64,000 bases of DNA, taken from Theobroma cacao. Its lineage: Eukaryota; Streptophyta; Magnoliopsida; Malvales; Malvaceae. A program made the position numbers and the translations under genes. Positions within the stretch are counted from its first letter, which is position 1. Each line of letters starts with the position of its first letter. This document shows positions 11,424 through 23,495 of this stretch, one piece after another. The notes beneath the pieces are model-generated. The model saw only the letters and a list, made by a program, of their open reading frames with translations, made no database searches and was not told the origin of the DNA. Location: positions 14,228,018-14,292,017 of the forward strand of contig NC_030851.1 in assembly GCF_000208745.1 (NCBI RefSeq), written 5' to 3'.

Positions 11424-12356
11424 NNNNNNNNNNNNNNNNNNNNNNNNNNNNNNNNNNNNNNNNNNNNNNNNNNNNNNNNNNNNNNNNNNNNNNNNNNNNN
11501 NNNNNNNNNNNNNNNNNNNNNNNNNNNNNNNNNNNNNNNNNNNNNNNNNNNNNNNNNNNNNNNNNNNNNNNNNNNNNNNNNNNNNNNNNNNNNNNNNNNN
11601 NNNNNNNNNNNNNNNNNNNNNNNNNNNNNNNNNNNNNNNNNNNNNNNNNNNNNNNNNNNNNNNNNNNNNNNNNNNNNNNNNNNNNNNNNNNNNNNNNNNN
11701 NNNNNNNNNNNNNNNNNNNNNNNNNNNNNNNNNNNNNNNNNNNNNNNNNNNNNNNNNNNNNNNNNNNNNNNNNNNNNNNNNNNNNNNNNNNNNNNNNNNN
11801 NNNNNNNNNNNNNNNNNNNNNNNNNNNNNNNNNNNNNNNNNNNNNNNNNNNNNNNNNNNNNNNNNNNNNNNNNNNNNNNNNNNNNNNNNNNNNNNNNNNN
11901 NNNNNNNNNNNNNNNNNNNNNNNNNNNNNNNNNNNNNNNNNNNNNNNNNNNNNNNNNNNNNNNNNNNNNNNNNNNNNNNNNNNNNNNNNNNNNNNNNNNN
12001 NNNNNNNNNNNNNNNNNNNNNNNNNNNNNNNNNNNNNNNNNNNNNNNNNNNNNNNNNNNNNNNNNNNNNNNNNNNNNNNNNNNNNNNNNNNNNNNNNNNN
12101 NNNNNNNNNNNNNNNNNNNNNNNNNNNNNNNNNNNNNNNNNNNNNNNNNNNNNNNNNNNNNNNNNNNNNNNNNNNNNNNNNNNNNNNNNNNNNNNNNNNN
12201 NNNNNNNNNNNNNNNNNNNNNNNNNNNNNNNNNNNNNNNNNNNNNNNNNNNNNNNNNNNNNNNNNNNNNNNNNNNNNNNNNNNNNNNNNNNNNNNNNNNN
12301 NNNNNNNNNNNNNNNNNNNNNNNNNNNNNNNNNNNNNNNNNNNNNNNNNNNNNNNN
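11424..12356. other. Assembly gap (933 N)
   Basis: Unsequenced bases. Any long open frame crossing this interval is an artefact of the Ns. The flanks are a copia-derived repeat on the left and an LTR-like repeat on the right. Confidence 0.99.
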
Positions 12357-13565
12357 CACCCAATGCATATCATGCATATTATCATATTGTGATAACACAT
12401 AAACCATTGTATAGCACATTTTCACAATATAAAATCACTTCACCAAAGGCTTGTTCCCAAGGTACATTTTCAAAGGAAAACTGGATAAAATCTTTCAAAT
12501 GTTTGTACAGTTGCATTCACATTCTCAAAACAAGTTTGAAATGTAAGTCCACTCATTGGTATGTTTTTGGGCCTTTAATCAACTCTAACTTCCCTAATGG
12601 TCCAAATGGGGCGATAGAGCTTCGTTGGAACCTACCATTACATTAGCATCCCCATTATGTTAATTCACATACTTACAGATTCTAAAAGCTATTTCTTGGC
12701 TAGCTTCCAATTGCCATTTAAATGGCTATTTATATTCACTACCTTAACCACTCTAAAATGAATAAACATCCTACTATAAAACATTCACAAGCTTAGTCAT
12801 TAGCCACCCTCAACATTTAAAATCAACTTTAATTTACTGCTCACCTTGATAGCCTTGAACTTTTGAAATTCTTTCTAACAGTTTTCCAAGCTATTATAGG
12901 GGCTTTCTTTCTTTTTCTCTCCCTAAACACCTAACTAGTGAGAGAAAGTATGGAAACAAGATTTTTCAAGGGTTTTAAAGTGAGAGAATGGAAGAGCACA
13001 AGGGTTTATGGAAAAGGTGCACCAAAAGCATGAAATTTGGAGCTATTTGAAGAAGGTTGTGGAGCTTTCTTATCAAGCTTTCATGGAGGTTAGGAAGCAA
13101 CGTGAAAGAAAAGAAGAAGAAAAAGAAAAGCTGCTGGAGAATGTAGAAGCTGCTGGAAGAAAGAGATATTTATAGCCCAAGCTTATCCACTCCACTTAAA
13201 TTACCAAAATACCCCTCCACAAATTAGCTTATTCTCCTTCAATCTTTTATGAAGTCTTTTACTCTTTTGACATTGGGACAAGGTCCATAATGGTCTAGAA
13301 ATGCTCGGGTTCATGAAAACTTAAAAATTCTAACTCGAGGTGAAAAATGACCATTTTGCCCCTACCGTGAAAATCATCAAAATTTTTGTTTCCTTGTCAT
13401 TTTAACCATATTTTCATCATTCATTTATGCCTTAGGCCTACTTAGGCCATAATATTGTTTAAAATCTTACTTTTATGGGCTTACTAAGGAAATGAAGAAA
13501 TTACCCCTGATTAGGGATATCACGTCTATTACTAACTATGAGCCTATAAAGGTCAAGGTCTCACA
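12357..13565 (-). repeat. LTR-like repeat, copy 2 (TGTGAGACC family)
   Basis: Homologous to 473-1702 from about 12425 on. The minus strand starts TGTGAGACCTTGACC at 13565 and contains an AAATGACCATTTTGCCCC block at 13344-13362. The next five bases, ATTTC, are the point where the copia repeat resumes, which suggests insertion into the copia element. The other end lies in the gap, so no TSD can be confirmed. Confidence 0.6.
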
Positions 13566-14508
13566 ATTTCATCCCACAACCGATAATGAATGACTTATTA
13601 CATAAAAGTTATGGATATAATGCCCCAAAGAAAGTAAATAAGTTTACTTGGTAAGATTTCTATACATGATAGAAATAGTGGGAGCTAATGACACCTTAAA
13701 GGTCAAGGGTCATGAAATTATGAAATCCAATAGATAAGATCTATGCACAAAGATTGATTTAATAGGATGCATAAGGATGCATAATTCATGAGATGAATCC
13801 ATTAAATACAGTTCATTAATAGGATGCATATTGATGCACTACTCATATAAGATGAGTCTATTAAATAATCTAACATGAATGATTGGATAAAAATCTTTAT
13901 TCAATGTAATAAATTCAAAATACTTGAATACATTGAACAAGATAACCATATTTTGTGCCCATCATAAGGTTATTGGGAGTAAGATAAGTTACTCATTAAA
14001 AGTGTATAAGATACATTTACCAATCTAAGAAAAACAGAATGGGAGTAAAGAGTTAGAGCCTAAAAGGGGACTCCACTAAAGAATTTAAGATGACATGTGA
14101 AAGGAGTTTAACATAAAGAGAATCCTAAATGTTAAAAGTGACATAAAGTCATGATTGAGCAGTTATATTGGAATGGTTCCAAAACATGGATAACTGCATG
14201 ATTATATCTATAACTGGATATAAACCTTTTGTTTAGGCTACAAAAGAGGAGATATTTAGATCATTGGTTTAATGAACCAATAAATGATTTCGAGTTGTTA
14301 AAGTAACAACAAGAGCCCTAATAATGGAATCAAAGTCTTGTTGTGATCAAAATTAGTATTTCGATTATGATAATGGGGATTGTCAAACTTATAAATTAAC
14401 ATATTCACAAATATTATAATTTGAGTTGTCTTAGTAAAGACACAATTGCTAAGCGAAAAAACTCGATATTGGATACGTTAGCAATTGACTCAAGTGCAAG
14501 TGGGAGAT
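13566..14508 (+). repeat. Copia 3' internal region with polypurine tract
   Basis: Positions 13566-13942 are the right copy of the copia direct repeat. The rest is non-coding and ends in AGTGGGAGAT at about 14499-14508, the classic copia polypurine tract directly before a TGTTGG LTR start. Confidence 0.65.
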
Positions 14509-16180
14509 TGTTGGTATATCCCCTTGAGCCAATTAGATTGGTCAACGAATATATATTGTCATTTAATGCATACTTAATTGCATAACTATATGTGATAAAG
14601 GTTTTCCTTCATGTTACTGCAATAATAAGGAGTTATTAAGTACTAATTGGATGAAGCCCATGGAACATAAAGGCCTAGATAGAGAATTGTAAAGTTGTTA
14701 CAATTATGCGATCACTATGCATTAAATCCATGTTCCTAAAATTGTTTCTGGCCATTGTATTGTCAAGACAAGGTATTGACAATGCTCAAAGACTAGGACA
14801 TGTTAAGCCTCCTTACTTGGGAAATAAGCAATCAATCTCATAGATTGAAGTATATGGGATACTTGAGGATAACATGTGGGTGCTTGTTAAAGAACAAGTT
14901 CACTGAACATGACCTACTATGAGAACTCCATTTGGTATTTCACTCAAGTGTCTATGGAATATGTTCTCATGTGATAGTCGTGCAACTAGTCCTCAGACTT
15001 GAGACATCAGGTCATCTTGTATGGGGAATAACATACTTTGATTTCACCCTTATAGGTTTGGAACCGACCAGATGCCTAAACAGGGTGTTTTTAGGTATGC
15101 CATGAAGCATGCGAAGGTGAATGAGTGGTCAAGAGAGGATTCATAACCCTAAGTGATATGCGGGGATGTATTTCAGTTGTTCTCAATTCTTGATTAACTT
15201 GTACAAAGTCTTTAGCCAATGCATGATGAATTCGAGGAAAGTTAGTTTCCTAAATTCATAAAGTTAGTCATGAATTAGGAAAACTAATATGGAATGTTAT
15301 AAGTAGACACTGAGTCATGCTTAATGACAAATCTGAGATATTTGATGAAAGGACCGTATTGCACTGAAAGGCTTGTCACTGAAGGGCTTTGTCAAATTCT
15401 TTAATTGACTCTCTAACATTTTGGTGGTCATGATGTATTACTAGATGTTGCTCATGATCTATAAATATAAATTAATTATCAAATTGATATTTGATTAGGA
15501 TTTACAGTTATTGCCAACATGTTAAAAGCCTAATGGTTCACACACATTAAGTGACATGATTGAAATTAAATAAGGATAATTAATTAAGTTGGACTTAATT
15601 GAAAAGACCAAAATAAAGTGGAAAATTAATTAAGTTCTCAGAGACTTAATTAAATTAAAATACAAATGTTGTATTTATGGTTACAAAATAGTTTGGCTAT
15701 ATAAATATGTTATGTTAGCAAACTAAAACCCTAAGCCTCCAGCCACTTCTCAACCGTTTCATAAAATAAGAAACGAAAAATAGTTTTTTCTGTCTTACAG
15801 AAATAAGATTCAGCATAAATTTTTGGTCTTTTTGTTTTAGAAACAAAACTTGCTAGCACAAGTAAAAAAAAAAAATCCTACCTTTGAGAAGGTCTTATTT
15901 GGTCACTGTGTGGATTAATGTTAGAGGCCAAACACTTAGGTGGCTGAAGATTTGAGAAATCCTAAAGGTTAAGAAGCAAAGACTTTGGATTTAATTGGCT
16001 CTTGATTATGATATCTAGAGTAAGGTATGTAACTCTTAAACTTATGAATGTTCATAATTAATTTGAAAGTTACATGCAAAACACAAACATTAATCCTATA
16101 GGATTCGGTTGTTTCTCTAATTAAATGCTAGTTTATTTTTTCACTGCATTATATTTTTAATTTATTAATTATTTTCATAT
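14509..16180 (+). repeat. Ty1/copia LTR
   Basis: It starts TGTTGGTATATCCCC immediately after the polypurine tract. A TATATAAAT TATA box lies at about 15699-15707, followed by an AACCCTAAGCC leader, a layout usual for copia LTR promoters. The right border is uncertain; a degenerate GATATCGAATCTC near 16190 vaguely resembles a primer-binding site. No matching 5' LTR was recognised near the gag remnant, so 5' and 3' cannot be paired. Confidence 0.6.
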
Positions 16181-16379
16181 TTGAGCATGATATCGAATCT
16201 CAGTAATTACAAGCTTAATAAAAACCTAATGATCCTTGACTTAGTATTAGTCTACATTAGTAAAGAGAGATGAAAAGCAAACCCATAGAGTTCTTGTACT
16301 AATTCAAAATTTTCCATTAGTATAAACTCATCTAGACAAGTATGATGTTCTTCGTAAAAGATTGCACATCATCTTTTTT

Positions 16380-17120
16380 GGATGATGCTTTTAGTAGTTA
16401 TGTGGAACTGAATGTTTTAATCTAGAATCCCAATTGAACCCAATGTGTAGTTTGAATTTTCAATATTCTTTCTTACTTATGATTGATAGTGTTTAAGTTG
16501 TTTATTTCAATCTTATTCTTAATGTATTTCATTAATTGGCCACTAATGAAGACTGATTTGGCAACCTAAACAGAACTAGAAAAGGCAGTTTAGAGTAAGC
16601 CATGGATGAAATAGCATATGTTCAATATCAACTGCATGAGATGATTGATTTGATACATGTGTAGGGTAAAAATACACTTACATGTCATATGTAGCCATAA
16701 TGAGAGTCTAAGCTTAATAAGTCTCTTGATTTCAATTTGCATAAGAATATAGTAAATTTGTTAAGGAAGATATTTTTAGAAAAACATTGGAAAAGAGTTA
16801 TAAATAAATTAGAATTCTATGTTAACAACTCAAGCCTATCTAGCAAGTAAAGAGGGAGTAAAAGAGAATTAGATAAAACATTGAAGGGATATTGTGGTTC
16901 TAGACTTATGGTTGATTGATTAATTCTATTTAAATTGCTATTTTAGTTTTAGTTTTCGTTTCTTTAATTTCCAGTAGTTTTAAATTCAATTGTTTGGATA
17001 AGATTGAGTTCTTTTTTAGTATTTAGCAAAAGATTTTGGTAATTCTTCGTGAGAACGAACTGTACTTTCTATTATATTACTTTTTAACGAACTTTACTTA
17101 TGCTACTTGATCGCATTTAG
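16380..17120 (+). repeat. 3' fragment of a Tat/Athila-family LTR
   Basis: It resembles the 3' half of the solo LTR at 48166-49708. Shared blocks are TTTAAGTTGTTTAT near 16492, a CATATGTAGCC phrase near 16686, CATAAGAATATAGTAAATT near 16740, and the closing CGTGAGAACGAACT...CTATTATATTACTT at about 17048-17085. The 5' half is missing. The fragment abuts the old gypsy integrase on the right. Confidence 0.6.
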
Positions 17121-17573
17121 GTAGCCCAAGAAAAAGATGAATGGGTGAACAAGGCTTTAGATGGTGCCCAAGGGAAATAAGTGCAGCACTTTGTTAGATG
17201 TTTCGGTGGGTTACCACGCTATGGAGCGAGGGTGTATGTGTCATATATGGATGGACTCAATAATGAAATTCTTGAAGAGGCACATTTGTTTGCTTATGTA
17301 GTACATCTTGAAGCCACCAAGATGTACCATGATTTGAGAGAGGTATATTGGTGGGAAGGCTTGAAAAAAGATGTAGCATAGTTTATGGCTAAGTGTTTAG
17401 TATGCCACTAGGTTGAGGTGAAGCATCAGAGGCCCACGAGTTTACTACAACCTTTAACCATACCTGAGTGGAAGTGGGAGGATATATCTATTGATTTTGT
17501 AACAAGATTACCCCATACTAGTGAGGGTTGCAATTCCATTTGGGTTATAGTGGATAGATTGACTAAGTTCACA
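17121..17573 (+). pseudogene. Host gypsy integrase, 5' part (zinc-binding domain and start of core)
   Basis: This fits a plant gypsy integrase: the H2C2 zinc-binding region (EEAHLFAYVVHLEATKMYHD, then CLVCH), an [16 protein letters not shown] block bearing the first catalytic Asp, and [10 protein letters not shown]. Two in-frame stops lie near 17378 and 17409. The frame is cut at 17573 by the first of four LTR insertions and resumes at 41517. Between the inserts, short host pieces at 18212-18222, 27188-27196 and 28701-28735 keep the reading frame. Sequence 5' of the integrase is missing. This is the oldest layer of the nest. Confidence 0.85.
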
Positions 17574-18207
17574 TGTCACGGGAGTTTTCTCTTAACCTGT
17601 GTTGCCTAGCCTTTGCCTTGCCTAAGGTCGGTTAGAAAGGCTAGCACCTTTCTTAAGTTAATAAGTTAGGATCGATTTTGGCAAGCACAAGAGAGTTGAG
17701 AGAACAAAGAGAAAGCTTTTATTGATAATAAATCCAATACAAGAGTCATTAGTCCCAAATGAGGGGGCTCAAGGGGTTTATATAGCCTAGGACCCTTTAG
17801 AGCCGTTACAAGTCAAATCCCAATGGCTAGGGGCTGTTTTGAACTTTGTTGGGCCCTTCTGACGAGCCCCTGGTCCTATTGCCAATGGCAGGCAACGACT
17901 ACCTCGCAAGTCTCTGGCTAGCCAGTGTTTCACGCACACCAAGCAGACTGTTTGGGCAGTTCGCACACCCTAGCTACGCGTCAGTCTGTCTGTTCTGCTA
18001 CGCACCATTTTCTTGCGCACCTAGTCTGCTTGATGGCCTGCGTGCTCATCTACTCCTGGGTACCGATGCCTCTAAGTCCCTCGGTGCCAAATTAGGGTTC
18101 CAGCCCTCGTTTGTTGCTCGCCCACCTTCGAGCTAGCTCGCCTACTCTCGAGCCCCAAGCCCTTGCTATTGGGCTATCCCGCCTTTCTCCATAAAAGGGG
18201 CGTGACA
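17574..18207 (-). mobile_element. GC-rich solo LTR inserted in the integrase
   Basis: The segment starts TGTCACGGGAG and ends GGGCGTGACA, so TG...CA ends are inverted relative to each other. On the minus strand a TATATAAACCCC-type TATA box lies near 17778-17786. A 4-bp repeat CACA flanks it (17570-17573 and 18208-18211), compatible with a 5-bp TSD with one mismatch. It is much richer in GC than its surroundings, especially 17850-18180. The family is not identified. The ORF at 17846-18136 is not a gene. Confidence 0.65.
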
Positions 18208-18222
18208 CACACACTTCCTACC

Positions 18223-21192
18223 TGTCACGACCCGGAACCTCCCTCGGGCCCATGACAACCGTCGCGACGTCCGAATTGATACTCATTACCCGAAATGCCA
18301 ATCAGAACCCCACAAGGCTTACATATCAGTTTCTTGCCTTTTCTGTGAGCAATCGTTTTTAAACATTCCATTTTAAACAATTTCCAGTAGTTTCTTGCTC
18401 AAGTAAATCAAAAGACAAAAATATTTTAAAAGGCTTTATAGATAAATATCACTATTCAAAATATTGATTAAAATATAGCATTTTTTTTATATAAAACAAT
18501 ATTTATAGAAACACGTGTAAGAAATTTTTTGTAACGTGTAAGTAAAATAAATTCACACATACAAAAATTTACAAAGTTATAATGTACAATAATGGTTACA
18601 ATGACAAGTGGCCCTAAATACACCCAATGTTGGTGTTAGAAACCTACTGTCTGTGTGGTAGAGATGTCAACTAGAATCCTCGACAAAATAGAATATCTAC
18701 AAGCTACCACAAACCTGAAATGTTTGGAAAGGAGGTGGGTGAGATTTTGCAATCCCAATGAGTAAACAGACATTATCATAAATATCTAAAGGTGAGTAAA
18801 ATGGAGGCAAGTTTAAACAACAAATTACGAGCCATTTCATAATGTTTTCAATTTATTTCTTCAACCATAAAATATTTGTAATTTACCAAAACAGTTGTTA
18901 AGGCTTATGTCTTTTATTAAAAACAAGGCTCAAGCCAAAACTAATCCGCGGGGATACCTTGGCTGAGGCATCTAACCGAGTCCACCAAGGTTGTTATAAC
19001 ATTTACATGTGAAATACATTTTTATTTTTAAAACAAGTCGTTCCTTGGCGTTGGCCGAGTTACACATTCACATGGGGGTTCGACGTGAAGTGAGCTCTAA
19101 TACTACCCCGGGAGTTACCCTCATCGCGTCTACGATTGGAGTTACTATATAATCGGGTTTACCGTGCCCCTCTAATAGGTAATCCATGGAAACCCATCAC
19201 TGCAGCTACTAACCCACCAATTTTAATAAAATTTTCATAGTATAACGTGGCTTTTATTTATTTATCCAGCCTACATAGTAAAAATAGCTTACATAAATTT
19301 CCCAATGCACTTACAAAATATAGCCACATATACTTATATCTCATAAGCCATTCATAGGAAAATATATAATTTTCAAGACAGTTAACAGCCTCCAATTACT
19401 CAATTTCATAATCAACACAATATATTTTTTTTGTCATATTTATTTCTAAAACATCAAAAATCCTGTTTTAATCTCATTTTCGTTTCATAAAATACATAAA
19501 GAGCATTTTTAAAATAACTCTAGATAATTCACAATAATAATAGGTTTACTCACCGTTTGTACAAACTAATTGCTTTTTAGGTGCCCCGATAACTACTCGT
19601 CAGGTACGATTTCCTTGCCTTTACCGGAAGGCTCTCCTCCTAGACACATTGCAAAAATTTACTCAATTCATCACATTAATGCTAAATCACTATATATTTG
19701 ACTTAAATCCTATACTAATGCATGGTATGAAATGCAATAGCCAAAAATGGCTTAAACGCGGTATTAACCTATTTTTGGCACTTTACCCGATAAATTGCTA
19801 ACGCGCTCCATTTTAGCTCTAAATTATCCCATTCTCTCTCCAACATTTCTAACCATTAATTATCAGCCAATATTCCTCTAAAATCACCAAAATCAGCTCA
19901 CTCTCTTCCTTGGAAAATTCGGCCAAAAATGGGACATTAACTCGGTAAATTTTCTACTTTGTTTTTCTATCACATTTAACCATTTTTCATCATTTTCTCT
20001 TCATTTCTCTTAGAATAAAAATTAGATCATCATCATTGTACCACGTTGCAGATTCGGACAAGGGTGGGTATTGTGAAAATTTAATGCTTTCTTGCCCAAT
20101 TTAATTTCTAAACACATTTAACTACCTAAAACTACCAATTTAACTAAAAATCAAAACCTAAAAATTTCAAAATCTCTCCCCTAGAATTTCGTCCAGCCCT
20201 TGATGTCACTTTTTGATCTCTCTCCTCAAGCATGCTAAATGGAAACAAAGGCATAGGAAAGGTAAAAATCAAGCTAAGGTCGAAAAATCTTACCGTTAGA
20301 CGCGTAAACGGGCAAAAAACGTGAATTCCCCTTTGAATTTTCTTGTTTCTCTTTGGTTTTTCTTTTTTTCTTCCTTGCCTCTCTATTTTCTCTCTTGTTC
20401 TCCCTTATGGCCGGCCAGCACTTAAAATGGGGTTTAAATGGGCTAACTTTTCATTATAATAATATTATAACATTAAAAAAATGCCACATGTCACTTTCCC
20501 ATTAGCCCATTTTTAAAATTTCATCCATTTGTTTCCAAATTTTCACCATACACTTGTCCCACATATCCATAGCTTAGATAAAATACTCAGACTTATCCAA
20601 AGTCTCGGTTGAGTAATTTTTGAAATTTACACTTTTACCCCCGTAAAAGTGAAAAATTACATTTTTACCCTAAAAACTGAAAAATTGCCCATAGACATAT
20701 TTTTCATCCCTTATACTCATACCATTCTCCAATTTGTCAAATTTGATCTAAATTCTCTCAAAATCTCAACTTTTGTCTGTAAGTGGGAAAATTACGATTT
20801 TACCCTTACACTCCAAAAATCACCAGAATTAAACTTTTTCGCTTCCTATCATTAAATTATACTCCAAATAGTTAATCTTAGTCAAAAATTTTACTCCATG
20901 ATCAAATTATTATCTTAGGTGGCAAAATGACGATTTTACCCCTAAACATCAAAATTTCCAGTTTTACCCTAAATGAACCCTCGAACTCCGAACAATCATT
21001 TTTAGTTATTCATGGACTATAAAATATTAAATTTCATCCTACAATTCCTATTTGAACTAGTTCGAGGTTAAATCAACTCAAGTGTACCGTTAGGTACGAT
21101 ACCAGGTTTCATCTTTTCTTAGGTGCTTTTCTAGCATAATAATATGCTACTCAGTGCATGTATGTCATGACATGTGTTTATAGGGTTTTACA
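18223..21192 (-). repeat. 3' LTR of the minus-strand gypsy element (2.97 kb)
   Basis: On the minus strand it starts TGTAAAACCC directly after the polypurine tract (AAGGGAGGTAGAAT) and ends TCGTGACA. It contains GGCCGGCC at 20409-20416 and a splice-donor-like GGTAAGATTTTTC (minus strand, G of GT at 20293). A repeated near-palindromic block AAAATGACGATTTTACCCC is at 20934-20952. Its layout is homologous to the LARD LTRs at 28736-34605 and 38546-41511. Confidence 0.85.
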
Positions 21193-21233
21193 ATTCTACC
21201 TCCCTTAAAATAAAATTTTGACCTCAAAATTTC

Positions 21234-22586
21234 ACTTACCAGATTCGACAAATAGATGCGGGTATTGGTTCTTCATTTGATGCTCTACTTCCCATGTCAT
21301 TTCCTCCATTCGAGCATTTTTCCACAACACTTTGACCATTGAAATACTCTTGTTCCTCAATACTCGATCCTTTCTATCCAAAATACTCACAAGTTACACC
21401 TTGAACTTCAAATCGTCATGCAACTCGATCGGAGGTGCTTCGAGGATGTGAGAGGGATCTGGTACATATTTCTTAAGCATGGAGACATGGAAAATGGTAT
21501 GGATCTGATCTAACTCCGGAGGTAGTTCTAGTCTATACGCCACTGGCCCAATTCTTTCAATAATATGGAAAGGTCCAATGTATCTCGGATTGAGCTTTCC
21601 TCGCTTTGCAAACCGGATCACACCTTTCATTATCCAACAAGATATCATAATTTACCACAATAATATAATCAAATAAAACTTAATACCATAAAGCATTCAG
21701 ATTATTACCTTTCCAAGGAGAAACCTTAAGAAAAACTCTATCATCGATCTCAAACTCCAAGTCTTTTCTCCGTTTATCTGCATAGCTCTTCTGCCTATCC
21801 TGGGCTACCTTTAGCCTCTCTCGTATAACCTTGATCTTGTCATTAGTTAGCTCGATCAATTTCACACTAACTAACTTCTTTTCACCCACTTCGTCCCATC
21901 AAAGTGGAGTACGACATTTCCTTCCATATAAAGCTTCGTATGGTGCCATACCAATGCTAGACTAGAAGCTGTTGTTGTAAGTAAATTCCACTAACGGCAA
22001 GTGTCTATCCTAACTCCCAAGAAAATCCATAACACAAGCCCTCAACATATCCTCCATAGTTTGGATAGTCCTCTTTGACTGACCATCCGTCTGTGGGTGA
22101 AAAGCAGTGCTAAATTTCAATTTGGTTTTGAAAGCTTCTTGAAATTTCGGCCAAAATTGAGAAGTGAATCGAGGATCTCGGTCTGACACTATAGAAACGG
22201 GAACTCCATGTAGCCTCACAATCTCATCTATATAGCTGAGCCAACTTCTCAATAGAGTATGTACTATGGACAGCTAAAAAGTGAGCAAACTTAGTCAACC
22301 GATCTACGATCACCCAAATTGCATCCTTTCCCCTCTGTGTTCGCGGCAGTCCCAAAACAAAATCCATAGTTACATGCTCCCATTTCCACTCGAGAACAGG
22401 TAAAGATTGAAGTGTACCTACTAGCCTCTGATGCTCCGCCTTAACTTGCTGACATACGAGACACTTTGATACAAATTCTGCTACGTCTCGCTTCATACCT
22501 AGCCACCAATAATTCTCCCTGATAGTCCTATACATCTTGGTGCTTCCAGGATGTAATGCATAGGCAAATGAATGGGCTTCTTCCAT
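21234..22586 (-). pseudogene. Integrase of the minus-strand gypsy element
   Basis: Zinc-binding region EEAHSFAYALHPGSTKMY with CLVCQQ at about 22450-22586; catalytic core with MDFVLGLP (first Asp) and [14 protein letters not shown] (second Asp). The third acidic residue of the DDE triad is replaced: DGQSKRT where the family has DGQSERT, a GAG to AAG change. The C-terminal GPY/F-type region reads [25 protein letters not shown], then [13 protein letters not shown]. The frame is broken by stops near 22010 and elsewhere, and by an 85-bp GT-AG bounded interruption at 21624-21708. Integrase would insert the cDNA into chromosomes; this copy cannot. Confidence 0.85.
21624..21708 (-). other. 85-bp intron-like interruption in integrase
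   Basis: On the minus strand the codons for PWKG are cut by a segment that starts GTAATAATC and ends AATGAAAG. Its removal restores PWKGVIRF, which is how the family reads, in frame. The segment is AT-rich. An alternative is a small insertion of about 78 bp with a GAAAGGT direct repeat at both ends. Confidence 0.5.
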
Positions 22587-22727
22587 GATCGCCTATCTCA
22601 ACTGGTTTCCCTCAAGAACACAAACTCGGTCTCTAAACATTAATACGTTATCCTCTCTGAATTTGAACTCACTAACTCCCCCATCGGTCAGTTTTTGAAT
22701 TTCTTTTCTTAACTCATCATCAGATCT

Positions 22728-23438
22728 CTAAATGTCCTTGATCTGATCAAGTAACGAAGGTTGCATTATGAAGCATACCAATAAGGATCCATCCTCACCA
22801 TTTCTCAACTGGACCCCAAGAGATTTCATCTCTAATAATGCTGGAAAATAACAACTCTGAAGTGCTGCTAAAGACGATGAAGACTTACGACTTAAGGCAT
22901 TAGCTACAACGTTCGCCTTTCCCGGATGATAGTCTATCACCAAGTCATAATATTTTATCAACTCCAACCATCGCCTTTGTCTCAAATTAAGCTCCTTCTA
23001 AGTGAGTAAATATTTTAAACTCTTGTGATCCGTAAATATCAGACAATGCTCACCATACAAGTAATGCCTCTAGATTTTTAAAGCAAACACCACTGCTGCT
23101 AACTCTAAATCGTGGGTAGGGTAATTTGTTTCATGCCTCTTTAGCTGTCTAGAAGCATAAGCCACAACTTTTTCATTTTGCATCAGCACACACCCTAACC
23201 CCAACTTAGATGCATCACTGTACACCACAAATCCCTTACCACTCACAGGAAGTGTTAAAACGGGAGCGAAGGTTAACCAGTTCTTTAGCTCCTGAAATCG
23301 ATTCTCACAAACATCATCCCACTCAAACTTAACTCCTTTACGAGTTAGACGGGTCAAAGGAGTTGCTATTAAGGAAAACCCCTGAACAAACCTCCGATAA
23401 TAATCGACTAATTCGAGGAAACTACGAATTTCTGTCAC
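22728..23438 (-). pseudogene. RT thumb and RNase H of the minus-strand gypsy element
   Basis: It follows the RT frame after a break near 23496. [21 protein letters not shown] is the RT connection region. The RNase H motifs are [16 protein letters not shown] (first Asp), [13 protein letters not shown] (Glu) and FTDHKSLKYLL (Asp). The final Asp is changed: [10 protein letters not shown] where NVVADALSRK is expected, a GAT to AAT change. Stops at 23070-23072 (TGG to TAG type), 22998-23000 (CAG to TAG type) and 22728-22730 interrupt it. Confidence 0.85.
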
Positions 23439-23495
23439 TGTCTTAGGTTGCTCCCATTTTAAAATTGCCTCTATCTTCTTGAGATCAACATATAT

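Noticed and set aside
11322..12425. Four long open frames of 321-367 codons across the gap
   Set aside because: They consist almost entirely of N bases; they are not genes.
16185..16205. Possible copia primer-binding site (GATATCGAATCTC)
   Set aside because: Too few matches to TGGTATCAGAGC, and the LTR before it follows a polypurine tract, so it should be a 3' LTR.
17846..18136. 96-codon open frame
   Set aside because: It lies inside a solo LTR with inverted TG...CA ends and a minus-strand TATA box. GC-rich DNA gives long chance frames.
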